NCBI GenBank assembly: GCA_046294265.1 | Contig: JBKBKC010000022.1 | Location: 1 to 32,021, forward strand | Length of the DNA stretch: 32,021 nucleotides | Reading direction: 5' to 3' | DNA from: JBKBKC01 sp046294265 | GTDB taxonomy: Bacteria; Pseudomonadota; Alphaproteobacteria; Rhodobacterales; Rhodobacteraceae | Part shown: one piece after another, positions 15,601-22,415 of the stretch | Layout: each line of letters starts with the position of its first letter | Position numbering within the stretch: the stretch's first letter is position 1 | Made by a program: the position numbers and the translations under genes | The notes under the pieces: model-generated | Databases searched by the model: none | What the model was told of the DNA's origin: nothing | Seen by the model: only the letters and a program-made list of their open reading frames with translations

Positions 15601-17248
15601 TCCGCAGACGCCGAATGTCAGCTTTGCCGCGACCCTGGCACAGGGGCCCGACGACAGCTTTGCCATCATCCCCAACGATCCCGGCGTCGCGACCCGGCTT
15701 TACCAGAACTGCATGGTGCCGACCGATCTGGCCGACAGCCTGCGCCCTGCCGCCGATGGCCGCACGATGCTGGAACACATGGGCGAGCGGGAGGATGGCG
15801 GGCCGCCGCTGTTTGCCGCCGCCACCGGCGCCATCCCGGCCGATCCGGGGTCGGCCCCGGTGACCGGCGCGGCGGTGGATTTCGCGGCCCTGCAAGGCGT
15901 CTGGGGCCAGGACCGCGGCGGCGACCTGCTGCTGGCCTGCCGCTACGGCTCTGCGCTGGTGCGGCCCGATGGCCGGGTCGGGTTCTGGGGCGGCAATGCG
16001 GCGGGCCAGACCGATCTGCTGGCGCAACTGTCCTGCGACCCCTCGGGGGCCTGCGTGGTGACATCAACCAACCGGGCGGGTGGCGCGCCGACCGAGGCCG
16101 TGACCCTGGCGGCAGAGGCCGGGCGCCTGTCGCTTTGTGCGGGGGCGGATTGCACGGGGTTCCTGCGCTGTCCGATGGCAGACCTGCCGCCGGACCTTGC
16201 ATCCTCTCTGGCCGCACAGATGGATGCGGCTGATGGCCGTGGCACCGCCGCAGGCGCGGGTGGCGCGGGGGGTATTCCCGCGGGCGGGCCCGGCGAAACC
16301 CCGGCCGCGCAAATCCCGCCTGGCGTCTGGCTGGTGCAGGCCGAGGGCGAACCCGCCCCCGCCGCCCCCGGCACGCCGGCCTTTGCCGCGGCCTGTTACG
16401 ACATGCCGACAGTGGTCTTTCCCGACGGGCTGTCGGTGTCCCTGGAACGGCAGGCGGGGGCTTCCGGCCCGATGTATTCCGAGGTCTATACCGAAACCTG
16501 CACGCCCGAGGGCACGGCGGACTGGCCGATCCTCTGCCGGTCGCAGGATGCCAACGTCGCCGACCCCGCCGCCGCGACGTTTGAAACGCGCGCACGGCTT
16601 TTCGCCCGCGCCGATGGCACGGTGCGGCAGGTGGTCGAGGGGGCGGACGGCGCGCCTGACGAGTCCTATGTCTATCATGCCTGCACGCGCGCCGATGGCA
16701 CCGGCATCAACCTTTCAGCCGACCCGCTGGGTCCCGTGCTGACCGCCGCCGCGCAGCAGGTGCGCGCGGGCACCCCGGCCGGGGTGCCGCGCATCGTGCC
16801 CGCCCCGGTGGAGGCCCCCGCCGCCAGCACCGGCACCGACCTGCGGCTGACACTGACCGGCCTGTGGTTTCCGCGCCGCGATGGCCGCCCGCTGGCCGAA
16901 TGGTCCGCCGACGAACAGGCCGAGGCCTGTTTCTCCTCGCCCGGCTACATGCAGCCCGACGGCCGGTTCACCGCCTTCGAGATGCGCGACGGCGAGGATA
17001 TTCCCGCGGCCAATGCCCTGATGCTGTGCCAGGCCGATCTCGATTGCTCGTTCTACATCTCGGGAAAGGATCATGGCGGCAAACCGGATGGTTTGGGCCG
17101 CATCACCCCCACGCCCGACGGGGCCGAGGTCTGCGTGGAGGGCACCTGCATGGGCATCTCGCGCTGTGCGGCCCCGCAATGGTCGGCGCGCGAGCGCGCC
17201 TCGGGCCTTGCCGCGGCCTGGGAAGCGCGAGTTCTGGGCGGGAATTGA
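12620..17248 (+). CDS. Giant exported von Willebrand A protein with internal cysteine repeats
   Basis: This is a 1542-residue protein. The start at 12620 follows an AGGGAG ribosome-binding site and gives a signal peptide ending PPVLAQ. A vWA domain (about 28-225) has a complete metal-ion-dependent adhesion site: D36-A-S38-G-S40, T116 and D143 (LTDG). A region with beta-rich, surface-protein-like sequence follows. A module at about 572-620 (YTGTW, RRVWGD with W594) is shared with the 601-residue neighbour. From about residue 930 to the end four related Cys-containing modules repeat, starting near C937, C1107, C1259 and C1437 and each containing a 'PDG' turn; modules 1 and 3 are most alike, as are 2 and 4. 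vWA proteins of this type bind protein ligands in the envelope. No transmembrane anchor or sortase signal is seen at the end, so the product is probably periplasmic or released. The ligand is unknown. Confidence 0.85.
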   Translation: MTVFAKCLLLPLTVGLALAAPPVLAQERANMMVVLDASGSMWGQIGGRTKIELAREALSGVLSEAGQDMQIGLMAYGHRQRGQCGDIETLVPIGPAGQTVPGIIDRAYAIKPRGMTPLVDSVMAAAQTLAFREQAATVVLLTDGIETCGGDPCALGRMLAAQGIDFTAHVVGFDMTDAEQRQVSCLASETGGLFLAAGDADDLGAALRNTILAGNDGPALAYVPPPPPEPAAVVGPREVQFFLRDVAGGEVLTGRALNAVNFLPLDEDGAVPDAVALRLGDRPWTLDGTFLPGRYEIQITRAGNRGTTIRTALAFEVPEGLGAHYVDLVIAARLRLTALAHSGLPMPPKSGNLPFATYGSASGRADFRIHPIIGGAIDPGTDFGGVNALDIALPPGDYLVRGTLAKTFARERLIRVSPGETLDYTFDFEAGRVFVEMRDGQGQSATRQTVRFFDGAAERDFMYGGGERTAQWKPFYLPQGIWRIAARNETGAKERAEGLAVVPAPGTDTVVSLRAGEGLSDAMRAQLLDEGNPGCLAFGAGGEVCFVEAVTPASMARDLPGATPSGDLLAARYTGTWDAGDRMMALVQQGRRVWGDIHAGGKVQRLYGELAADGRTLRGTMTGIGIFEFRLSPDGLAFTGGSSHFGGGDTGTRVAESLANASYAARKLSAAAPLLRLADGTEADMHPAFQRNAVPAFEAFMERVRDPDPVPAAEAAPAPARQGSADGFVPEFRFDFADAAGRPALSFVFGPNEAGGSYGSFNRGFALLRAGWCGGAACAGDTLVPVGGPTDDEVPNAVERLFKSGVFPALDLLEQGIAAFEMDESQWPNQRLFVHVLKAPYEEGRQLGAGRDQVLRSFGPFTGGPVKPASLEGFDNLPGSGMAAIPPAADPPVEIGRIDLLPTGIYATEDILSGEPLSQTFARLSDPERMPARGGYCATNPTVVHPDGLIAQRSLKIGQAASAGSAFQTDVYRICGQSGPILSCDEVFNALGPVPQTPNVSFAATLAQGPDDSFAIIPNDPGVATRLYQNCMVPTDLADSLRPAADGRTMLEHMGEREDGGPPLFAAATGAIPADPGSAPVTGAAVDFAALQGVWGQDRGGDLLLACRYGSALVRPDGRVGFWGGNAAGQTDLLAQLSCDPSGACVVTSTNRAGGAPTEAVTLAAEAGRLSLCAGADCTGFLRCPMADLPPDLASSLAAQMDAADGRGTAAGAGGAGGIPAGGPGETPAAQIPPGVWLVQAEGEPAPAAPGTPAFAAACYDMPTVVFPDGLSVSLERQAGASGPMYSEVYTETCTPEGTADWPILCRSQDANVADPAAATFETRARLFARADGTVRQVVEGADGAPDESYVYHACTRADGTGINLSADPLGPVLTAAAQQVRAGTPAGVPRIVPAPVEAPAASTGTDLRLTLTGLWFPRRDGRPLAEWSADEQAEACFSSPGYMQPDGRFTAFEMRDGEDIPAANALMLCQADLDCSFYISGKDHGGKPDGLGRITPTPDGAEVCVEGTCMGISRCAAPQWSARERASGLAAAWEARVLGGN

Positions 17249-17253
17249 GCCAC

Positions 17254-17273
17254 CCTCCCCCGGATGGGGGAGG
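17254..17273. promoter_or_regulatory. G/C-rich palindrome, copy C (putative operator)
   Basis: CCTCCCCCGGATGGGGGAGG has perfect 8-base arms around a 4-base centre. It lies six bases after the vWA stop and about 64 nt before the start at 17327. Without copies A and B it could be read as a transcription terminator, but no T-run follows. Confidence 0.5.
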
Positions 17274-17326
17274 TGCCGCGCGCAGGCCGGCGGCAAGATC
17301 GGGGCCTGAGTCGAACGGAGGAACCG

Positions 17327-17755
17327 ATGCAACGTCTGACGCCCAAACTCCGCGCTGCTGCGCTGGCGATGGCCAGCCTGCTGCCCGCCGCCCCCGCCCT
17401 TGCCGCCTATGAGTGCATCAACGACGAGATCCCCGGCATCTCGGCGCCCGAGGCCCGCGCGAACGTCGCCGACCGCGAGGCGCGCCGGTCCTGGGAACAT
17501 GCCGCCCGCAGCAAGCACGGGTTCAACTATCGCTGGGCGCTGGCCTACAAGGTGGGGAACCAGCCGATCACCGTAAAGCGCGGTGCGACCTATGTCGGGA
17601 CGGCCAAGGCCTTTCCCTGCCGCATCAAAGTTTCCGACACGGACGGCCAGATCCTTGTGTCACGCACCGAAGCCGAGCGCGCGTGCAACTCGCGGCCCGG
17701 GTTCGAACTGGCCCGCCGCCACAACTGCCGCCTGTTCTATCTGCTGGGGGAGTGA
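17327..17755 (+). CDS. Small exported cysteine-containing protein (paralogue 1)
   Basis: This is a 142-residue protein. The start at 17327 follows CGGAGGAACC and opens a signal peptide (about 1-26, ending ALA). The mature part contains REARRSWEHAARSKHGFNY followed by a strand-rich part with cysteines (AFPCRIKV, RACNSRPG, NCRLFYLL). The central pattern (charged helix with W, then a K-x-G-x-x-Y-like turn and an aromatic strand) recurs in the next two genes, so the three look like tandem relatives. The family is not recognised. Confidence 0.65.
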   Translation: MQRLTPKLRAAALAMASLLPAAPALAAYECINDEIPGISAPEARANVADREARRSWEHAARSKHGFNYRWALAYKVGNQPITVKRGATYVGTAKAFPCRIKVSDTDGQILVSRTEAERACNSRPGFELARRHNCRLFYLLGE

Positions 17756-17758
17756 ACC

Positions 17759-18262
17759 ATGCGCCCTGTGATCCACGCCCTTTTCGCCTGCGCCGCGCTG
17801 GTTATGGCCATGCCTGTCGCGGCGCAAACCCTCCCCTATGTCGAGGCGGTATGCAGCGACGAGATCAGGGCGACGGGCGAGCCTGCCGTGATCCAGGGTC
17901 GCGCGGAAATGTTCGCTCGCGACGCCTGGGATGCACTGGCGCGCAACAAATACGGCAGCGCCACCCAGTTCAACTTCAAGGCGGGGCAAGGCATGGGACG
18001 GGTCAAGATGACCTGCACCGACCGACTGGGCCGCACGACCTGCGTTGCCAGCGGGCGGGCCTGCACTTGGCAGCAAACCCAAAAGGCCAACACGGCGGTT
18101 TTGGCAAAATGCGCGAATGTTCTGATATTCGACGGGTCCCGATCAGAATGCAGGTCCTATGCGGCGGGCCTGCCCGCCGGGGTGCGTCACCTTTTCATGT
18201 GCCCGGACGGCTACCGTATCGAACCCAACCCCGGGCGGCAGCCCCGTTGCCTGCGTGAGTGA
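17759..18262 (+). CDS. Small exported cysteine-rich protein (paralogue 2)
   Basis: This is a 167-residue protein whose ATG lies three bases after the previous stop, with GGGGGAG as ribosome-binding site. It has a signal peptide ending VAAQ. The mature part includes ARDAWDALARNKYGSATQF, then CTDRLGRTTCVASGRACTW, and further cysteines near the end (KCANVLIF, SECRSYAAG, MCPDGYRI, RCLRE). The CxxxxGRxxCxAxGRxC arrangement returns in paralogue 3. Eight or more cysteines in a short exported protein suggest disulphide bonds. The function is unknown. Confidence 0.65.
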   Translation: MRPVIHALFACAALVMAMPVAAQTLPYVEAVCSDEIRATGEPAVIQGRAEMFARDAWDALARNKYGSATQFNFKAGQGMGRVKMTCTDRLGRTTCVASGRACTWQQTQKANTAVLAKCANVLIFDGSRSECRSYAAGLPAGVRHLFMCPDGYRIEPNPGRQPRCLRE

Positions 18263-18272
18263 GAGGCCGGTG

Positions 18273-18746
18273 ATGAAAAGACCAGTGCTTGCTCTTCTCT
18301 GCGCCCTGACCTTTCCTGCCGTCGCGGCGCAGGCGCAGGGCATGTCGTGCACGCCTGAGTTCACCTTGACCGCCGCGCGCGAGAAAACCCGCAGCGCCGC
18401 CGAGGCGGCGTTGGACCGCGAGGTTTCCGCGCTGATGGCCAAACGATACGGCCCCGGCAACGCCTATACCCTGTCGGCCGGGGTGGCGGCGCGCAGGGCT
18501 GCCTTTTCCTGCGCGCGTGACGGCGGTGGCCTCGTCTGCACCGCCAAGGGCCGGATCTGCGTGGCCAAGCAGCGCGCGCCCGATTGTGCCGGAACGCTGT
18601 CGGTCGATGCCATGGGCGCGGGCGACCGTTGCCTGACCTCGCGCGGATCGGGCGCTAACGTTTCCGCCGGGATCAGCACCCCGACCTGTGCCACGGGCTA
18701 TGTCCTGGCAGAGAACAAAGGGCCAGATTATTGTAGGTTGCGCTGA
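18273..18746 (+). CDS. Small exported cysteine-rich protein (paralogue 3)
   Basis: This is a 157-residue protein. The start at 18273 is preceded by GAGAGG and gives a signal peptide MKRPVLALLCALTFPAVAAQ. The mature part contains LDREVSALMAKRYGPGNAY, then FSCARDGGGLVCTAKGRICVAK, and ends with CATGYVLAENKGPDYC. Motif order matches paralogue 2. Its last 19 bases overlap tail to tail with the transporter gene on the other strand. Confidence 0.65.
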   Translation: MKRPVLALLCALTFPAVAAQAQGMSCTPEFTLTAAREKTRSAAEAALDREVSALMAKRYGPGNAYTLSAGVAARRAAFSCARDGGGLVCTAKGRICVAKQRAPDCAGTLSVDAMGAGDRCLTSRGSGANVSAGISTPTCATGYVLAENKGPDYCRLR

Positions 18747-20029
18747 CCGCGCGGACGAAATGCTGCGTATATCGCGGCGCTGACCACAAAGCCCGCCACC
18801 GCCGCCTGTTGCAAGGCCACGACCGACAGCGCCAGCGTGACCGCCACGCCTACCCCCATCGATAGCGTGGTGGCCCGCGGCGCGCGGTCGCGCAGCACCA
18901 GCGCGCCGAAGACGGCAGGCAGGAACACCACCAGCGTGTTGAAGGCCGAGATGATCGAGACCACCACATCCCCCAGCATCCAGGCCACCCCGCCAAGCGC
19001 CACGAACACCATCACCACCGCCGCCCGGATCTGCCACATGCGCGACCGCGTGCGCGCCATCGGCGTGATCAGCGGCATCACGAAGGTGTCGATCGACGAC
19101 ATCACCGCCAGCATGATCGTCAGATCCGCCAGCCAGGACCAGCCGAAAGGCATCAGCGTGCGGAAGGTGGCGATAACCTCGGCCATGCCCGCCCCGCCCG
19201 AGGCCCCGCTGATCCAGCCGACCCAGGCGGCGGTCAGGAACACCGGCGCGCAGATCAGCGCGGCGGCGAAATAGGCGATGCGGGCGTTGCCCCCGGTGTC
19301 GGAAGTGGCGATACGCTGCCAGTTGTCGATGGCCAGCACCGCCGAGAACGGCAGGAACACCACAATCGCCACGACAAAGCCGGGGGCATAGGGGCCCAGT
19401 TCCCACAGGTGCGGCGCGTCGCCGGGGATGCGCGCGCCGTCCTGCACCAGCGCCCAGGCGATGGCGCCGATGCCGATCAGGATCACCACGGCCTGCGGCA
19501 GGTCGGTCTCGGTCGCCACCCGGTAGCCGCCGATGGCGGTGTAGCTGCCCACGACCAGCGTCGCCAGCGCCAGCGCCAGCGGGGGCGGCAGCGCAAAGGT
19601 GATCTGCAGGATCAGCGCCAGCGCCAGAAGCTGGATCACCGTGCGCAGGCCAAAGACCACCGCCACCGGCAACCAGACCAGCACCGGATGGCGCGGCCCG
19701 TGCACCGTCACCAGCCAGTCGATCAGCCCGTAGCTGCCGGTGGCCCGCGCCGCGGCATGGATGCGCGCGGCCAGGGCGCCGCAGAGCACGAGGCCCAGGC
19801 AATAGGCAAAGACGACGACGAACCCCACCAGCGGACTTTGCGCAGTGAACAGGAACAGCGCCACGAAGCTGCCGATGCCGATGTTGCCGCAGATGATGCT
19901 GGCCAGCGTCTGGACAAAGGGCGTGCGCCCGGCGTGATAGAGGTAATCCTCGCGCCGCAGCACGCCCATGCGCAACACCGCGTATCCCACCGGCAACAGC
20001 AGGCCCAGGCTCACCACAAACTGGTTCAC
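18728..20029 (-). CDS. Sodium:solute symporter-like (SSS family) membrane transporter
   Basis: This is a 433-residue integral membrane protein with about 12-13 hydrophobic segments. The GTG start at 20029 is chosen because it overlaps the upstream regulator stop in the typical GTGA coupling (20026-20029) and opens directly with a membrane segment (NQFVVSLGLLLPVGYAVL). Features such as ASIICGNIGIGSFVALFLF, SYTAIGGYRVATETDLPQAVVIL and SSIDTFVMPLITP fit the LeuT-fold SSS family. The coupled ion and substrate cannot be told; proteins of this kind carry sugars, amino acids, organic acids or act as sensor modules. It is co-translated with the hydrolase-LuxR regulator, which suggests that the regulator senses the imported compound. 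Confidence 0.75.
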   Translation of the reverse strand: MNQFVVSLGLLLPVGYAVLRMGVLRREDYLYHAGRTPFVQTLASIICGNIGIGSFVALFLFTAQSPLVGFVVVFAYCLGLVLCGALAARIHAAARATGSYGLIDWLVTVHGPRHPVLVWLPVAVVFGLRTVIQLLALALILQITFALPPPLALALATLVVGSYTAIGGYRVATETDLPQAVVILIGIGAIAWALVQDGARIPGDAPHLWELGPYAPGFVVAIVVFLPFSAVLAIDNWQRIATSDTGGNARIAYFAAALICAPVFLTAAWVGWISGASGGAGMAEVIATFRTLMPFGWSWLADLTIMLAVMSSIDTFVMPLITPMARTRSRMWQIRAAVVMVFVALGGVAWMLGDVVVSIISAFNTLVVFLPAVFGALVLRDRAPRATTLSMGVGVAVTLALSVVALQQAAVAGFVVSAAIYAAFRPRGQRNLQ

Positions 20030-21891
20030 GCGCCCTCGTGCGGCAGCGCGGCCTCGGCCCCGGATGCGGCGGGCCGCCCCGTCATCCATCCCAGCGGCGA
20101 GGCCATGATCTGGCTTGCCATCTCGGTGCGGCTGGTCACGGCCATCTTGGCGAAAACCTGTTTCAGATGGCTGCGCACCGTATGCTCGCTCATCGACAGG
20201 CGCGCGCCCACATCCCCGGTCGCATGGCCATCGGCGACCAGCAGGGCAACCTGGCTTTCCTGTCCGGTCAGACCGAAGGACAGCGACAACAGGCCCGCCC
20301 GCTGATCCACGCTGTCGGGGCCGGGGCTGCGCAGGACGAGAAGGCGCGGTGCGGGACCGCGCACCTTGCCTGTCCCCCCGCTCAGGCTCGCGGGCACGAA
20401 GCTGACACCGACCACCCGCCCCTCCCACAACAGCGGCACATCGCCGCCGGGCGGCGGCCACCCTGATTGCGCCGCCAGCAGCCGCGCACAGCGCTCCGCT
20501 GCGGTCTGCCCCTCGGACGCGGAGGGCATCAGCCCGGCCAACGCCGCCTCGAAGGCGGGATTGGCATGCTGCAAGGCCCCCTCGGCATCCACCAACCCCA
20601 CACCGAGGTCGAGCCGGTCGATCACGTCGCTGTAGATGACCCCCAGCATCGCGGCCTTGCGCAACTGTTCGCGCAGTTCATAGGCGCGCTGCCAATGGGG
20701 CTGGATCGCCTCCATGATCTGTTCGACCCGCTGGCTGTCGCGTTCCGACATCAGGCACAGACGGTGGATCAGCTCCATCCAGCGGCCGTCATCCTCCATC
20801 GCGGCATAGCAGAGCTGGATCAGCTCCGGCAGATCGACGGGGCCGGCAGGGTCGCCGATACCGGCGATGTACGGCCCGGTCGCCGGGGGCGGCACCGCGC
20901 AGACCGGGGCCGGGGGTGGCGCCTTGCGCGCCATGTCGGCCGCGCCACCGTCGGCCGTGGCCGGGCTCTGGGCCAGCACCCAGTCGAGCACCAGCCGGGC
21001 GATCGGAACATGCGCGGCATCCACCATCGGGTTCGCGCGCGTCTGCGGCAGATCGAGGTAACTGCAATCGCGCAGCCCGCGCGCTGCGAACCAGTCCTGC
21101 ACCTCGGCGGCCAGCCTTTTCCCGTGCAGCTGCGGATCCTCGGGCGAACTGACCAGAAGCACGCGGGTCGCGGGATCGAGGTCTCCGGGGCGGATCTCGT
21201 CCCACAAGCGCTGCAAGCCCGGGAGGACGTTCAGCCAGTAACCCATCGTCGGCGTGGGAAAGCCGCGCGGGTCGGCCAGGATGGCCGCCGTGACATCGGG
21301 GAAGGCGCTGATGATATCCACATCGCTGGCGCCCGGGGGGAGGCCTGCCTTCAGAAAGCTGTAAACGTGGTGCATCAGCTGCGAATCGGGCTGATCGACC
21401 GGACGGATCAGCTTGCGCAGGCGCAGGAAAGTTGCGGCCAGACGGGTCGCCCCGGTGCGGCGCGGGCTGGGGGGGGCCATCACCAGATGGCGGGCGCAAT
21501 CGGGCTGGCGCTGCAAGAGCAGCAGCATCGCCTGACAGGACAGGACGCCCCCGAACATCACCCGGTTTTCGACCGGCACGCCGTCAAAGGCGCGGCGGGC
21601 AAACACCGCCATGTCGTCCACCAGCCTGTCCCAGCCCGTCTCAGGGTCCAGATGCGCCAACGGCGCGCGACCCGACACCGATTGCCCGTGGCCGCGCAGA
21701 TCGCCCGCCCAGACATCGCAGCCAAGCTCGGCCAGCTGGTCGGTCAGGACACCCAGCAATCCGCCGTGCACGGTCATGGCGTGGCCCAGCAGCACGGTCA
21801 GCGCGCCCGGTTTGCGCCGCGGCTGGTGACGCAGGAACAGCGGCGTGCCATCGGCAGAGGCAGTGATCTGTTGTCGCGGTGCCTTGTGCAT
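20026..21891 (-). CDS. LuxR-type regulator with N-terminal alpha/beta-hydrolase-like domain
   Basis: This is a 621-residue cytosolic protein. Residues about 25-300 resemble monoacylglycerol-lipase-like alpha/beta hydrolases (LLGHAMTVHGG, DVWAGDLRGHGQS, Asp in SSPEDPQL, His in AAHVPIARL). The nucleophile-elbow segment reads FGGVLSCQ, where FGHSMG would be expected, so V116 sits at the catalytic serine position. A PAS-like segment (LDLGVGLVDAEGALQHANPAF) follows at about 425-450, and a LuxR/FixJ helix-turn-helix at about 540-595 (LTGQESQVALLVADG, MSEHTVRSHLKQVFAKM). The likely role is a ligand-responsive DNA-binding activator whose hydrolase fold serves as sensor. It may regulate the neighbouring transporter and perhaps the palindrome-bearing exported-protein operons; the latter is speculation. 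Confidence 0.85.
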   Translation of the reverse strand: MHKAPRQQITASADGTPLFLRHQPRRKPGALTVLLGHAMTVHGGLLGVLTDQLAELGCDVWAGDLRGHGQSVSGRAPLAHLDPETGWDRLVDDMAVFARRAFDGVPVENRVMFGGVLSCQAMLLLLQRQPDCARHLVMAPPSPRRTGATRLAATFLRLRKLIRPVDQPDSQLMHHVYSFLKAGLPPGASDVDIISAFPDVTAAILADPRGFPTPTMGYWLNVLPGLQRLWDEIRPGDLDPATRVLLVSSPEDPQLHGKRLAAEVQDWFAARGLRDCSYLDLPQTRANPMVDAAHVPIARLVLDWVLAQSPATADGGAADMARKAPPPAPVCAVPPPATGPYIAGIGDPAGPVDLPELIQLCYAAMEDDGRWMELIHRLCLMSERDSQRVEQIMEAIQPHWQRAYELREQLRKAAMLGVIYSDVIDRLDLGVGLVDAEGALQHANPAFEAALAGLMPSASEGQTAAERCARLLAAQSGWPPPGGDVPLLWEGRVVGVSFVPASLSGGTGKVRGPAPRLLVLRSPGPDSVDQRAGLLSLSFGLTGQESQVALLVADGHATGDVGARLSMSEHTVRSHLKQVFAKMAVTSRTEMASQIMASPLGWMTGRPAASGAEAALPHEGA

Positions 21892-22415
21892 CGGGTCAGG
21901 TCAGCTTTCAGTGTGGTGAGGGCGGGCAATGGAACCGCGCGAGGCGAAGACTGTCAACAGTTTCGTGGCCTTAACCCGACAGGCTCGCGTCCGGGACCCG
22001 CCGCAGCCGGAACGGCGCGCCCCGATCTCTGCCTCGCCCAGAATGGGGGATCACGGACGCGCCAGCCGGATTTTCCCGCCCCCGGCGCCCCCGGGTCCAG
22101 TGTGGCAGCGCATCCCGGGGCCCCTTGCCCCGCCTCAAGATCGCTGCGTGCGTCGATCCCGGGCAACCCCCATCGGTTTGGGGCCTCGGGTCACGCAGCG
22201 ACAGAAGCCTCAAGCAGATCAATGGGTCCTGACCCTAGGTGCGACGACCGCCGAGCAGGCACACCGGATATCGACCCACTTCAGGGAGCACCTTACTGCG
22301 ATGCAGGCGGAGCAACGCGCTCTGAACTGAGCCAAAATTCTGGCAAATCGCTTCCAAGGCGCGTCATTGGCGGAGGTGCCCATTCGTGAACTGCGCCAAA
22401 GCCGGCACCCTGCGT
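21892..22415. other. 520-nt gap with IS-end-like relic and degenerate palindrome
   Basis: No gene is convincing here; the longer open frames look like chance products of G+C-rich DNA. The gap holds a degenerate version of the shared palindrome (CCTCGCCCAGAATGGGGGAT, 22032-22051, centre spacing one base longer) about 150 nt upstream of the regulator start, and an IS427-like terminus at 22219-22238. The regulator promoter must lie in the left part. Confidence 0.5.
22219..22238. repeat. Solitary IS427-like terminal repeat
   Basis: TCAATGGGTCCTGACCCTAG agrees with the left-edge IS terminus (101-120) at 17 of 20 bases, including the CTAG end. No transposase sequence is seen on either side, so this would be a relic or a different element's end left after deletion. 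Confidence 0.4.

Noticed and set aside
17254..17273. Rho-independent terminator of the vWA gene
   Set aside because: The stem is strong but no T-run follows, and the same palindrome stands upstream of other genes, including in a divergent promoter where a terminator makes no sense.
21929..22330. 133-codon plus-strand open frame as a gene
   Set aside because: No ribosome-binding site, Pro/Arg-rich composition, no recognisable domain, and it crosses the IS-end-like relic.
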